NCBI GenBank assembly: GCA_049279675.1
Contig: JBAPOP010000138.1
Location: 46,828 to 110,827 of the forward strand
Source of the DNA: Palsa-147 sp049279675
GTDB lineage: Bacteria > Acidobacteriota > Terriglobia > Acidiferrales > UBA7541
Reading direction: 5' to 3'
DNA length: 64,000 nucleotides
Numbering within the stretch: the first letter of the stretch is position 1; every line of letters begins with the position of its first letter. The position numbers were made by a program, and so were the translations under genes. The notes under the pieces are model-generated. The model was given only the letters and a program-made list of their open reading frames with translations, searched no databases and was not told the DNA's origin. Of the stretch, positions 34,006 to 43,457 are shown piece by piece.

Positions 34006-35202
34006 TCAGCTCTTGTTCGTCAGTGCTTCCACACCAGGCAGAGCCCGCCCCGCAAGAAACTCGAGCGAAGCGCCTCCGCCGGTCGAGATATGCGAAATCT
34101 TGTCCGCAACGCCCGCTTCCTCGACGGCAGCGACGGAATCGCCCCCGCCGACAATTGTCGTCGCGCCCTTCGCGGTGGCCTGAGCCACGGCTCGCGCAAC
34201 CCCAAGCGTGCCCGCTGCGAACGCTGGCCGTTCGAACATACCCATCGGGCCATTCCACACAATCGTCCGCGCCTTTGAAATTTCTTGTCGGAATTGCTCG
34301 ATCGTCTTCGGCCCGATGTCGAGCCCCATCCAGTCCACTGGTGTTTGAGCGATGTCCACCGTTCGCGTGTCAGTGGATGCAGGAGATTGCGCGATCACGT
34401 GATCCACGGGCAATCGAAACTGGAAATTCCGCGCACTGGTCTGGGACAGTAAATCGCCGGCAAGTTCGAGCTTGTCATTTTCGACGAGCGATTTCCCGAC
34501 GGGCAGACCCTGCGACTTGAGAAACGTGTAAGCCATCGCGCCGCCGATCAGCATTTCGTCTGCGAGCCGCATCAAATTTTGTACCACCTCAATTTTGTCC
34601 GAAACTTTCGCGCCCCCGAGAATCGCCACGAACGGCCTTTCGGGATTCGTCACGGCCTTGCCCAGATACGCAAGCTCTTTTTCCATCAGCAGGCCCGCGG
34701 CAGCCTGCTTGACGAATTTCGTGATGCCTACCACCGACGCGTGAGCTCGATGCGCGGAGCCAAACGCGTCGCACACGAAAAGCCCGTCGCAGAGTGACGC
34801 AAGTCGCCGCGAAAAATTCTCGTCGTTGGCTTCCTCTTCCGGATGATAGCGAACATTCTCGAGAAGCAAGATTCCGCCGTCCCGCAAAGCGCGGCTTTTT
34901 GATTCCGCCTCGGCACCGACGCAATCGTTCGCGAAATCCACCGGATGCCCGATGAGCTCGCTCAGCCTTGCAGCCACCGGCTTCAGCGTATATTTCGGGT
35001 TGGGCGTCCCTTTTGGCCGCCCGAGATGTGACGCGAGGATCAGCCGCGCGCCGCGCTCGATGGCAAGACGCAGCGTGGGAATCGTCCCGCGCACACGCGT
35101 GTCCTCGGCGACCTTGCCGTTGTCGAGCGGCACATTGAAATCGACGCGGATAAACACGCGCCGCCCGCTCATTTCGAGATCTCGAATTGAAAGTTTGTTC
35201 AT
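34006..35202 (-). CDS. pgk: phosphoglycerate kinase
   Basis: 398 residues from the ATG at 35202 (MNKLSIRDL); 35223 is an alternative. RVFIRVDFNVPLDNGKV, SHLGRPKG, GGAKVSDKI and GIVWNGPMGMFE mark the family, with the C-terminal ATP site GGGDSVAAVE. It makes ATP from 1,3-bisphosphoglycerate. Second gene of the lower glycolysis cluster. Confidence 0.93.
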   Translation of the reverse strand: MNKLSIRDLEMSGRRVFIRVDFNVPLDNGKVAEDTRVRGTIPTLRLAIERGARLILASHLGRPKGTPNPKYTLKPVAARLSELIGHPVDFANDCVGAEAESKSRALRDGGILLLENVRYHPEEEANDENFSRRLASLCDGLFVCDAFGSAHRAHASVVGITKFVKQAAAGLLMEKELAYLGKAVTNPERPFVAILGGAKVSDKIEVVQNLMRLADEMLIGGAMAYTFLKSQGLPVGKSLVENDKLELAGDLLSQTSARNFQFRLPVDHVIAQSPASTDTRTVDIAQTPVDWMGLDIGPKTIEQFRQEISKARTIVWNGPMGMFERPAFAAGTLGVARAVAQATAKGATTIVGGGDSVAAVEEAGVADKISHISTGGGASLEFLAGRALPGVEALTNKS

Positions 35203-35288
35203 CGAAGCATCGCTGAGATGCACGGCCGTGAATTCTCTATCGCGCCCGGATCAAACATCATCCAGGCGCTCAAACTCGCAACGATCCG

Positions 35289-36293
35289 TTACAGGCGCGC
35301 GGCCAGGAATTTAATGAGATCGCGGCAGCGGCAGGAATAGCCCCACTCGTTGTCGTACCACGCCAGTATCTTCACGCAATTCGTGCCCACGACGCGCGTG
35401 TAGCCGGAGTCGACAATCGAAGAATTCGGATTGCCCTTGAAATCCGCGGACACCAATTCCTCTTCTGTGTAGGCGAGAATGCCCTTCATGGGCCCTTCAG
35501 CCGCGCGGCGCAAAGCCGAATTCACGGATTCCACTGTCGCAGGCCGCTCCGTGATCACGGTCAGGTCCACCACGCTCACATTAGGAGTGGGAACGCGCAT
35601 CGCATATCCATCGAGCTTCCCCTTCAGTTCGGGAATCACGAGATGCAACGCTTTTGCTGCGCCAGTTGATGTCGGAATCATCGAGAGCGCGGCTGCGCGC
35701 GCGCGGCGCAAATCCTTGTGCGGCAGATCGAGAAGCTTTTGGTCGTTCGTATACGAGTGGATTGTGGTCATAGTCCCGACCGTGATCCCAAAAGTGTCTT
35801 GAATCACCTTGGCAACGGGCGCGAGGCAATTCGTCGTGCAAGATGCATTCGAAATCACATGATGCTTCGCAGGATCGTAAGTCTTGTCGTTCACTCCAAG
35901 AACCATCGTGTGGTCGGGCTCGGTCGCGGGCGCCGAAATGATCACTTTCTTTACTGGCCCGCGCATATGCTTTCTGGCGTCCGGCCCGGACGTGAATATG
36001 CCCGTAGATTCGATAACGATCTCCGCGCCCACCGAAGGCCAATCAATCTGCGTAGGATCTTTCTCCTTGAACACGCGAAACGACTTGCCGTCCACGGCGA
36101 TCGAATTGTCCGTGTGCGTCACTTTGTGTGTCAGATTGCCGAGAATTGAATCGTACTTGAGCAAATACGCGAGTGTCTTCGGGTCCGTGATGTCGTTCAC
36201 GGCGACGATCTCAATCGCCGGATCGCCCAGCGATGCTCGAAAGATATTGCGGCCGATTCGGCCGAATCCGTTGATACCGACTTTAATTGGCAT
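35289..36293 (-). CDS. gapA: glyceraldehyde-3-phosphate dehydrogenase, type I
   Basis: 334 residues. NAD site KVGINGFGRIGRNIFRA, catalytic Cys in SNASCTTNCLAP, and the His of the HSYTNDQ region. It makes 1,3-bisphosphoglycerate. First gene of gap-pgk-tpiA-secG, behind the promoter at 36365-36393. Usual length. Confidence 0.94.
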   Translation of the reverse strand: MPIKVGINGFGRIGRNIFRASLGDPAIEIVAVNDITDPKTLAYLLKYDSILGNLTHKVTHTDNSIAVDGKSFRVFKEKDPTQIDWPSVGAEIVIESTGIFTSGPDARKHMRGPVKKVIISAPATEPDHTMVLGVNDKTYDPAKHHVISNASCTTNCLAPVAKVIQDTFGITVGTMTTIHSYTNDQKLLDLPHKDLRRARAAALSMIPTSTGAAKALHLVIPELKGKLDGYAMRVPTPNVSVVDLTVITERPATVESVNSALRRAAEGPMKGILAYTEEELVSADFKGNPNSSIVDSGYTRVVGTNCVKILAWYDNEWGYSCRCRDLIKFLAARL

Positions 36294-36364
36294 TCTTCCT
36301 CCGAAATTTTTGCTGTTTTGCGGCCCGGAACCACAAGCTTCGCGCGAGTCACTCTGAACAAAAG

Positions 36365-36393
36365 ATGCTAGGTTGCGACTGGGAAAAAGTCAA
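36365..36393 (-). promoter_or_regulatory. promoter of the gap-pgk-tpiA-secG operon
   Basis: On the minus strand TTGACT (36388-36393) and TAGCAT (36365-36370) are separated by 17 nt. Transcription would start about 65 nt before gapA. The -35 differs from consensus at one base. Confidence 0.6.
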
Positions 36394-36443
36394 CGCAATG
36401 AAGAAATTGCCGAAAATCACGAAATCGCGCCGCGAAGCAGCGC

Positions 36444-37385
36444 TCAGTTGAACTCCCGCACGCGGGTAACTTTATCGCCGATAAACGTGACGAAGATCGT
36501 CTTCGAGGGCGGCGTGCCGTAGATCCAATCTTCCGTCTCATCGCCCTGATCGTTCTTCTCGCGCACCTTGTGATCTGGACGTCCCAACGCCGCGATCACC
36601 ATATCGTGATTCATTCCGACCGCCGCATGCCCATCCTGGATCGCCTGCTTATATTCGAGCGGGAGCGTATCCACCCAGTTCACAGCCGCCGATTTCTCCT
36701 GCTCGAATTCGAGCACGGGGGAGAGATCGCGCTTCACATCGTCGGGACTCATATCGGGAAGCGGCCTGCCGTAGTCGAGAATCAGGGTTGCGCCCAGGCG
36801 CTGCTCAGTGCCCGTCTCCGAACTCGTGGTCGTGACCGGTGTGGGAGCGCCCCCGATTCCCACCTGGAGATGGTCGCGCAGATGGAAGTGGCGCGCCGAG
36901 CCGCCGTTCAAGTCAATCGCGATTTCCTTTTCGCGAAATTCGATGCGCGTAATCTGAACCGTATCGCCTGGATTCACCGCGATGCCCGTATTCGCCAAAG
37001 CATATTTGAGCGACTTCTCGTCAAGCGGCTTGCCCACCGCGATTCGAAAACCCTTTCTCGCGCCGGGCAGTGCCTTATCGGCATGAACGAACTCACCCGA
37101 AATATAGCGAACGATCTCCAGGCGGGACGACGACTTTAGCGGAATTGGTTTTGATCCGGGCGCCGCCTGCGAAACCGAAACAAGCACGCTCGGCGGAGTC
37201 TCCGGTTCGGAACCATTTGGGTGCCAATCACCGGAATGCGCGTCTCCCGTATGCCCATCAATTGTGTTGTTAGGAATGGACGCCCCGGCGAGCCCAGGCG
37301 TCGGCGAGCGAAACCCATACGTCTTCGGGACATCAGGTCCATTGAGGAGGACGGCCAAAACAGCGAGATATGCCCAGCGGGTCAT
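36444..37385 (-). CDS. secreted hypothetical protein
   Basis: 313 residues from the ATG at 37385 (MTRWAYLAVLAVLL signal peptide). The C-terminal 60 residues (MNHDMVIAALGRPDHKVREK...TEDWIYGTPPSKTIFVTFIGDKVTRVREF) resemble the BamE/SmpA-like fold (a short start-residue rule with ALGxP and a beta hairpin), as found in many small lipoprotein-like domains. The remainder is not recognised. It lies just downstream of tdk. Confidence 0.55.
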   Translation of the reverse strand: MTRWAYLAVLAVLLNGPDVPKTYGFRSPTPGLAGASIPNNTIDGHTGDAHSGDWHPNGSEPETPPSVLVSVSQAAPGSKPIPLKSSSRLEIVRYISGEFVHADKALPGARKGFRIAVGKPLDEKSLKYALANTGIAVNPGDTVQITRIEFREKEIAIDLNGGSARHFHLRDHLQVGIGGAPTPVTTTSSETGTEQRLGATLILDYGRPLPDMSPDDVKRDLSPVLEFEQEKSAAVNWVDTLPLEYKQAIQDGHAAVGMNHDMVIAALGRPDHKVREKNDQGDETEDWIYGTPPSKTIFVTFIGDKVTRVREFN

Positions 37386-37505
37386 AGACGGCTCAACGCC
37401 CATTTTAAGCCACTCTTAGCCGCAGCGAAAGCCCCAGCCTCAGCCGGCAGGGTACGCGACAAGGTTGCACAAAAACCAGAGAATTCGCCCGGCAGTCCTG
37501 AAAAT

Positions 37506-38105
37506 CTATCTTGCCGCCGCCCGAACATTCGCGGTAGTCCCCTTCTCTTCTTCTATTTTCTGCGTCGCGAGGTTCGGTTCGAAGCAACGCCGGCACCGCG
37601 CTTCATACATTCCCCCGGCGCCTACGACGATCAACTCCTCCGATGCCACAAGTCTTTGCGTGTGAACCGCGGGATTTCCGCAGCGAACGCAGATCGCGAG
37701 AAGCTTCGTGATTTCTTCCGCCATTGCCAGCAGGCGGGGCATCGGCTCAAACGGGCGGCCCATGAAATCAGTGTCCAGTCCCGTCACAATCACGCGCTTT
37801 CCCGCATCGGCGAGTTTGTTGCACGTCAATAGCAACCCATCGCCAAGAAATTGGCCTTCGTCAATTCCAATCACTTCCGTGCGAGGTTCAACCTTTTCCA
37901 GGATTTCCTCAGCCGTTCGGACGAGATCCGAACCCAGTTCCAATCCCGAATGCGAGACGATTCCATTTACCGAGTACCGCTGGTCGATCACGGGCTTGAA
38001 GATCTGCACCCGCTGCCGCGCAATTTCCGCTCGCCGCAAGCGGCGAATCAATTCTTCGCTCTTGCCCGAGAACATCGGACCGACAACGACCTCGATCCAT
38101 CCCAT
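37506..38105 (-). CDS. tdk: thymidine kinase, type II
   Basis: 199 residues from the ATG at 38105. Walker A VVGPMFSGKSEELIRRLRR, Walker B region VIGIDEGQFLGDG, the lid RVIVTGLDTDFMGRPF, and a C4 zinc site (CVRCG...CRRC). Phosphorylates thymidine in the salvage pathway. It is next to the ITP/XTPase and a deoxyribosyltransferase-like gene, so this is a small nucleotide salvage cluster. Confidence 0.9.
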   Translation of the reverse strand: MGWIEVVVGPMFSGKSEELIRRLRRAEIARQRVQIFKPVIDQRYSVNGIVSHSGLELGSDLVRTAEEILEKVEPRTEVIGIDEGQFLGDGLLLTCNKLADAGKRVIVTGLDTDFMGRPFEPMPRLLAMAEEITKLLAICVRCGNPAVHTQRLVASEELIVVGAGGMYEARCRRCFEPNLATQKIEEEKGTTANVRAAAR

Positions 38106-38224
38106 ATTGCCCTTGACGATATCCACGCGACTGGCCTCCGTGCCTTGCACATGCAAACATCCGATCCGTGGCCCTAAACTAACACAGCGCGGCCGCGAAT
38201 TGCATCCCAACGAACCGCTCCAAA

Positions 38225-38827
38225 TCATCCCGAGGCCGTCGCCTCGTTCGCGCGATACGCAGCCGAATTGTAAAACGGCGCGAATGCGCCAATCAGCGCG
38301 ACTCGGAAGGCTTCCTGCCGCGTAACAATATCCCGAGTCAGCACGCCCCAAGCTCCCTGCGCATCGCGAATACCCCGCCCACCGGCGAATTGATCCACGG
38401 CGACGCCAAGCTCGATGCCACTATCCACGACGGCCGCTGCAAGCGGCTCGGGAACCAATACCGCGCCGGATCGCCCGAAGTAGCCGTGGCCAGCTCGATC
38501 GAGGACGTACGCCCAGCTCTCCAGGAACACCAGTCGCTGCTCATCATCCCTAACGATGTCGAATCCGCCTTCGAGACCAACGAAGAATTCCCAGGACGAT
38601 TTCGTTTCCAGAGCGATCGCACGAAGCGCCTCAGCGCGATTCCGTGCGCCCGCCATCAGGTCGGCGCGAGAGAGCGGTGTGTGTCCCACGCCGCTGGGCA
38701 CTTCTAAGCCCGTGACTTCGAACGTCGCTTCCGAATCGAGCAGCATCCCGAAAGCGGCAAGCGCATCTGTAACCGCATTCAACTTCGGACGGCGTGTGCT
38801 TCCGACAGCAACAATGATTTTCTTCAT
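38225..38827 (-). CDS. yjjX: inosine/xanthosine triphosphatase (DUF84, YjjX type)
   Basis: 200 residues. MKKIIVAVGSTRRPKLNAV at the N-terminus, DLMAGARNRAEAL, FFVGLEGGFD and FAGGRGIRDAQGAWGVLT mark the DUF84 family. These enzymes hydrolyse ITP and XTP, removing deaminated nucleotides that would be misused in RNA or DNA. Lies between tdk and a 2-deoxyribosyltransferase-like gene, all on the same strand. Confidence 0.85.
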   Translation of the reverse strand: MKKIIVAVGSTRRPKLNAVTDALAAFGMLLDSEATFEVTGLEVPSGVGHTPLSRADLMAGARNRAEALRAIALETKSSWEFFVGLEGGFDIVRDDEQRLVFLESWAYVLDRAGHGYFGRSGAVLVPEPLAAAVVDSGIELGVAVDQFAGGRGIRDAQGAWGVLTRDIVTRQEAFRVALIGAFAPFYNSAAYRANEATASG

Positions 38828-38882
38828 CGGCGATTACAGAATTTTTAGTTTCAGGCGCGGCTTTGCGCGTTCGCCAGCTAGA

Positions 38883-39374
38883 TCAATCTTGCCAGAGCGG
38901 GCTTTGCCTCTCGCGTCCATAACGCCCCGTCAGGAATTCCTTCAGAGCCTCGATCGTCGTGAATACCTGATCGGAGCACCCAATCATCCAGCCGCTTACC
39001 TTTTCGATTGGCAGTGGTGTAACTAGATAAACCGGAATGCCTTTTCTGAACGCCGCCGTCAATTCCGCCGACGTCCCGCCGCTTGCGGCCAATGGATCGT
39101 CCCAATAGCAAATCAAGTAGTCAGCTTTGTTCTCAATCAAGTCCAAATCGAACTGAATGATCTTCCGGACGGTTCGCCGGAACCGTTCGGGATCGCTTAG
39201 CTTCCACTCGCGGAACTGCCTGGATTCCTCTTCGGTGAGATTTTTCTTTTCATCTTCCGCGGGATCGTAAAGTCGGTGTCCCAACTGCTCTCTGAGGAAT
39301 GGGGCTAGCTTGCGGCGCCAAAGCTTCCCGCCGCCGTCCGCAAATTCGATTGGGCCGCAGAGGTACGCCAGCAT
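38883..39374 (-). CDS. nucleoside 2-deoxyribosyltransferase-like protein
   Basis: 163 residues. MLAYLCGPIEFADGGG and a QFDLDLIENKADYLICYWDDPLAASGGTSAELTAAFRKGIPVYLV stretch fit the nucleoside 2-deoxyribosyltransferase fold: an N-terminal substrate loop and an acid/Asp at the catalytic position. It would move 2-deoxyribose between bases or cut nucleosides. Exact substrate not assignable. Upstream of yjjX and tdk in a shared direction. Confidence 0.75.
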   Translation of the reverse strand: MLAYLCGPIEFADGGGKLWRRKLAPFLREQLGHRLYDPAEDEKKNLTEEESRQFREWKLSDPERFRRTVRKIIQFDLDLIENKADYLICYWDDPLAASGGTSAELTAAFRKGIPVYLVTPLPIEKVSGWMIGCSDQVFTTIEALKEFLTGRYGRERQSPLWQD

Positions 39375-39498
39375 GAGGGCTCGAGGCGCAGAACTCTAGC
39401 ACGCCGCGCCCATCGTCGCAACGCGTCTCCCGGGATGGCTGATGGTTGCGGCCGGCAGACGCGTATGGAAAAGTCCCCGAATGTTTATCGCTGGCGAA

Positions 39499-39572
39499 TG
39501 GAGCGGGATAAGGGAATCGAACCCTCGCCTCCACCTTGGCAAGGTGGCGTACTACCACTATACGAATCCCGC
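39499..39572 (-). tRNA. tRNA-Gly (anticodon GCC)
   Basis: 74 nt with CCA encoded. Acceptor stem GCGGGAT/ATCCCGC, anticodon stem CCACC/GGTGG around TTGCCAA (anticodon GCC, reads GGC/GGU), T arm with GGGTTCGATTCCC. Confidence 0.93.
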
Positions 39573-39724
39573 GAACGAAGAAGTCTCTCGACTGCGTTTT
39601 ATTTATAGCACGCAGCGCCGAATCGCGACAAGTGCTACGACTCGCGTTTTTTCGACACCACCTCGCCTGACCGCCACTGCTCCGGGCGGCCGCTCGCAAA
39701 GGCGTTTCGCTTGTCCGGTCTCTT

Positions 39725-39949
39725 TCAGTCGACTTCTAAGATGCGGGCGGCCTTTACCACCGGAGACTTCTTCTGGCGGACGGCAAACCGTTCCGCGCGT
39801 TCGCGATCGATATATACGCGCGCGAATCTTTCACCGTCGTGATAGTACACCGTCACTTGCCAGTGGCGATGCTTCCGGCGACGGTCGCGATGCATCCGGG
39901 ATTGTCTTTTGGCTGTTCTCTTCGTGGGCGGCTTCTTTTTCTTTTTCAA
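39725..39949 (-). CDS. small basic hypothetical protein, 74 aa
   Basis: Residues 1-28 are very basic (KKKKK, RRRKHRH). Residues 30-74 form a beta-rich unit (WQVTVYYHDGERFARVYIDRERAERFAVRQKKSPVVKAARILEVD). No family recognised. The opposite-strand open frame is less protein-like. It lies just left of a divergent intergenic region with two palindromes. Confidence 0.5.
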   Translation of the reverse strand: MKKKKKPPTKRTAKRQSRMHRDRRRKHRHWQVTVYYHDGERFARVYIDRERAERFAVRQKKSPVVKAARILEVD

Positions 39950-40045
39950 TTTTCACGGCTCTCGTTAGCGCGGGACACGCTGGATTTAACTTCTACTTGT
40001 AACAACTATTGCAACTACGATGAGGCGGCGCAAGTGACTACTTAT

Positions 40046-40072
40046 GGGTTAACCCTGGAATACTTGAAGTAT
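40046..40072. promoter_or_regulatory. two adjacent perfect palindromes in divergent intergenic region
   Basis: GGGTTAACCC (40046-40055) and ATACTTGAAGTAT (40060-40072, 6-bp arms with one central base) lie 4 nt apart. The 276-nt gap between the two divergent small genes has no other strong feature. They may be sites for a dimeric regulator of either gene; the palindromes were read by eye. Confidence 0.3.
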
Positions 40073-40225
40073 ACCTCCCGCGATGGCAACTCCGGCACAT
40101 TTTCGCTGTTTTCGATGAGTCGAAGTGCGCTTCACCGCGTCTAATGATAGGTAACAAATAAAAATATTGCAGCGCACTGGAACTTTTCTGCAGAGGCATC
40201 CGTATTAGCTGGTGAGGACAGAACA

Positions 40226-40510
40226 ATGGGCTGCGAATGCAATTCAAATCAAATGGCGGAAATGACAGTCGAGAATCGCTTCGAAATTAAGGATTTGCGA
40301 AATCACTCGCCCGAGACGCTCGAGACTTTGCGCGGGCTGCTGGCGAGCGGCGCGGGGGTGCATCCCGACGTCAAGCGCCCGCATTTCTACGAACTCGAAG
40401 GCGACACCTGCGTCTTCTATGTGTACGTATCTCCGGTGGATGGCTCCGTGGCGTTGCTGGCCACCTGGCCTCGCTCGCAGGCCCTCGAACTGCAAGCTCG
40501 CTGCCACTAA
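40226..40510 (+). CDS. conserved hypothetical protein, 94 aa
   Basis: MGCECNSNQMAEMTVENRFEIKDL, then a compact alpha/beta unit with SGAGVHPDVKRPHFYELEGDTCVFYVYVSPVDGSVALLATWPR. GAGGA stands about 9 nt upstream. No family is recognised. Its protein-like pattern and RBS argue for a real gene. Confidence 0.6.
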   Translation: MGCECNSNQMAEMTVENRFEIKDLRNHSPETLETLRGLLASGAGVHPDVKRPHFYELEGDTCVFYVYVSPVDGSVALLATWPRSQALELQARCH

Positions 40511-40524
40511 AGATCACCTGAGCT

Positions 40525-41883
40525 TTAGTCGTGTACCGATCTGCTCGCGGGATTCAAATCTAGAAGAATCTGCTTGTCGAGCTCAAATACTTCCGCGCTT
40601 TCGCCGACTCGTGCATAAACCACCTTCCCAGACGCCGCGGAGATGCGGACTTCCGTTTTCTTCCCCGCCTTGTCCGTGAGCGTCGCCTCAATCGCCGGTT
40701 TCGCGAGTTGAGCGGCGATCGCCCCGCTTGGCGTATCAATTATATTCGTGGCCCGCGCATCGTGCAGCGAACCCCACAGGCTCCCACAGTTCGTTGCCTT
40801 CGACTTCTCCCCCGTCGGCGGGTTCGCGCTCCACTCTCCATTCGAATCCCTCACACAGGCTTCCGTGGCGCCTGCATCCTGTATATCAAGACGCACCACT
40901 TCGTCCTCGCTCACGTGAACCAGTTGCTTGTCGCGCAAATCGAATAACTTCTGACCAAGCGTTTTGTAGACTGTCTCTTTGATTCGGAAAATGAAAGGCT
41001 GAGAAGTTTGCCGCGCGTAGTAGTTGTCGCCATCCTTCTTCCCTACCTCAAGCTCGACCGATTTCCCGGCGCCGAGTTCCACGCGAAACGTCACATCTGG
41101 CTTCGACAATCCGTACTTCGCATCGTTCGGCGAAGTGTCATCCACAAACGACGCGACCTGCGCCGTCGCCAGAGTGTCCAGAAACTGCGAGACCGCCGTG
41201 CTGTCCGCAGCCACTTCCCGCGGTTTCTCGATCTTCCAGGTGGAATCATGCTTCGACGCCGCAATTTCCCCGGATTCATTTCTTAGATCGAAAGAACTAG
41301 CGTCGTTCGCCTGAAAGCTCAAGACAGACTGATCCCGAAAATCATCCACCGGCTTGTTGCTGCTCGTCAAAATCGTGTCGGACAAAATCGAAACATCTTT
41401 CGAATCGTCTACCAGCGCGTACACGCTCGACCCGGAAAAATCCTTGCTCCCGAGTCGCAGTTTGTGCTTCGCCCCATTTTTTAAGCTGAAGTCGATCTCG
41501 ACGTCCGGCTTCGTCAATCCGAAATTCGCCAGTTGCTCGGGTGTAGCCGTGATCGTGCGGCTCACTCGAACGCTGGCGAGTTCGCCGGCTATCGCGCCCA
41601 CTCCCGATTGATCGGCCCGCGTTGCATACGGATCCGTCATGTAATACGCGTCGGCGCGTTTCTCCAGCACCACGGATGTCCCCGCGCGTTCAATCGTCAT
41701 TGCCGCCACATCAGCAGGCGTAAACGTGAACGCCGGCTTTGTAGTGTCCTCGGTAGAACTTGAACTATCAGCGTCCGTATCGCCCGAGGTCGAACTGGGC
41801 TTCGTGTGCTTCGAGTCGTAGAAATAGACGAACGCAGCGAGAGCCGCCGCGAGCAGAAGAATGATTACCGTCGTCTTCTTCAT
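40525..41883 (-). CDS. DUF4340 domain protein of a Gld-like ABC system
   Basis: 452 residues. An N-terminal signal anchor (KKTTVIILLLAAALAAFVYFYDS) is followed by a Ser/Asp/Thr-rich linker and repeated beta modules (residues about 55-450) matching DUF4340. DUF4340 proteins are usually encoded together with Gld-type transport proteins. Here the gene is the fourth of a four-gene minus-strand run (ATPase, permease, GldG-like, this protein), 6 nt after the GldG-like gene. A periplasmic partner of the transporter is inferred. Confidence 0.75.
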   Translation of the reverse strand: MKKTTVIILLLAAALAAFVYFYDSKHTKPSSTSGDTDADSSSSTEDTTKPAFTFTPADVAAMTIERAGTSVVLEKRADAYYMTDPYATRADQSGVGAIAGELASVRVSRTITATPEQLANFGLTKPDVEIDFSLKNGAKHKLRLGSKDFSGSSVYALVDDSKDVSILSDTILTSSNKPVDDFRDQSVLSFQANDASSFDLRNESGEIAASKHDSTWKIEKPREVAADSTAVSQFLDTLATAQVASFVDDTSPNDAKYGLSKPDVTFRVELGAGKSVELEVGKKDGDNYYARQTSQPFIFRIKETVYKTLGQKLFDLRDKQLVHVSEDEVVRLDIQDAGATEACVRDSNGEWSANPPTGEKSKATNCGSLWGSLHDARATNIIDTPSGAIAAQLAKPAIEATLTDKAGKKTEVRISAASGKVVYARVGESAEVFELDKQILLDLNPASRSVHD

Positions 41884-41889
41884 GGTGGA

Positions 41890-43413
41890 TTACCGCCGCT
41901 TCCACCAAATATAGACGCCCGAGAGAATCACAATTCCCGGCAAAAGCAGCAGGCTGAACCACGTCAGTTCGCGCTGCTGCGTCTCGGTGAACGTCACGTG
42001 CCGGCTCGTCGGATTCTTCGGCCGAATCGAGATTAAGTCCACGTCTTGCGCGAGCCAGTTGACCGTGTTCATAAAAAGATCGCTATTGCGTTGCAGTCCC
42101 GCCCATTGATTGGACGCGAAATCCGAATCTCCGATTACCACGAGGTGGCCCCCCTTTGTGTTGTCACCAGGCGGATTCTTGCGCTCTGCCGAGACGCCAA
42201 GCGAAAGCGGCCCGGCCGTCTTCGGATCGAATTGCACTTCCTTGCTCTTGAGATTCGGAACGGTGAAGCTGCGTGCCGACGTTTTCAGTAGCTCGACATC
42301 TTCGGGAACAGTTTTATTCTTGTCCGCAATCGATACGGTTCGCGCGAGCGGAAAAAATGTCATGCTGCCACTGAAGCTGCGCGTGATTGGGCTCTCTCCA
42401 TAATCCACCACCAGCGGCACCGCCGGCCCCGTGCCAAACAGCCGCCCGACTCCGCTCGCATCCACCACGATGTTGTTGCCAAGATTTACGTTCCACGCTT
42501 GAAAGATACTGTCGAGCTTCGGGTCCATCTCCGGGTCGATCATCAGAAACACATCCCCGCCCGCATCGAGATACTTCTCAATCAAATCCGCTTCCTGCGG
42601 AAACAGCGACTGCTTCGGGCCCGCGTCCACGAGCACGTTGCAATCCGCCGGCACGCCGCCGGCCGCAACAAGATTCACGTTCTTTGTCTGGTAGCTTTCC
42701 TTCTTCAAGGCATCGTTCATGCCCGAAAGTCCCTCGCCGTCGGATGCATCAATCGACTTCTCGCCGTGGCCCGTGACAAAGCACACCGTCTTGATTGTGT
42801 TTCGCGTCACTTTCACAATTGCGTTAGTAATGTCTTGTTCGTTCGTATCCTGCAGAATTTCATTGTGGCCATTCGATGTGACAACCACTTGATTGAATCG
42901 CGTTATCCCGAACTGCTTCGCGAGATCCGGCTTTTCCTGGGGATCCACATCGCGGAAATGCAAATGCGGGCTCAAGCTCGTGAATTCCGTCAAGCGATCG
43001 CGCACTTCCGGATCGGGCGTCTTCGCAAATCGAATCACGACCACATCCTGTTTCAGTCCACTCACCACTCGCTTGGACTGATCGGAGAGCGTATAAAGTT
43101 TTTCCGTTGTGAAATCGAAGCGCTTGTGGTGCCGGAACCCCAGATAATTCAGAAATCCAAGTATCGCGATGACGCTGACAACAAGCGTAGCGACGTTCGT
43201 CCCAAGTTTCGCCGAGCGGCCGCTAAAAAATCCCACCACCTCGCGAAAGCCGAACGCCAGCGCTCCGACAAAAATAGCGCCGCCCGCGATCATCAAAATC
43301 TTGCTCGTCAGCAAGAGCTCGCCCTGCACCGTGTAGCGTAAATAGCCGCCCACCAGCAGCGCCAGGCCGAGCGTCCCGATGAACCGGAGCGTTTCTTGCC
43401 GGTCCCATTTCAT
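41890..43413 (-). CDS. GldG-like ABC-associated protein
   Basis: 507 residues. N-terminal membrane segments (TLGLALLVGGYLRYTVQGELLLTSKILMIAGGAIFVGALAF and ATLVVSVIAILGFLNYL), a large soluble domain (residues about 90-470: GLSGMNDALKKESYQTKNVNLVAAGGVPADCNVLVDAGPKQSLFPQEADLIEKYLDAGGDVFLMIDP) typical of GldG/IFT52-like proteins, and a C-terminal membrane segment. It is part of the transporter complex. Confidence 0.78.
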   Translation of the reverse strand: MKWDRQETLRFIGTLGLALLVGGYLRYTVQGELLLTSKILMIAGGAIFVGALAFGFREVVGFFSGRSAKLGTNVATLVVSVIAILGFLNYLGFRHHKRFDFTTEKLYTLSDQSKRVVSGLKQDVVVIRFAKTPDPEVRDRLTEFTSLSPHLHFRDVDPQEKPDLAKQFGITRFNQVVVTSNGHNEILQDTNEQDITNAIVKVTRNTIKTVCFVTGHGEKSIDASDGEGLSGMNDALKKESYQTKNVNLVAAGGVPADCNVLVDAGPKQSLFPQEADLIEKYLDAGGDVFLMIDPEMDPKLDSIFQAWNVNLGNNIVVDASGVGRLFGTGPAVPLVVDYGESPITRSFSGSMTFFPLARTVSIADKNKTVPEDVELLKTSARSFTVPNLKSKEVQFDPKTAGPLSLGVSAERKNPPGDNTKGGHLVVIGDSDFASNQWAGLQRNSDLFMNTVNWLAQDVDLISIRPKNPTSRHVTFTETQQRELTWFSLLLLPGIVILSGVYIWWKRR

Positions 43414-43457
43414 TTCTGTCGTTCCTCCCGATCAAAAAGCCAAATTGCCGCCGGTCA

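Noticed and set aside
33920..34258. N-terminal extension of triosephosphate isomerase
   Set aside because: It overlaps the pgk coding region and is Arg/Cys-rich; TTG at 33919 with GAGGAG gives a normal-length enzyme.
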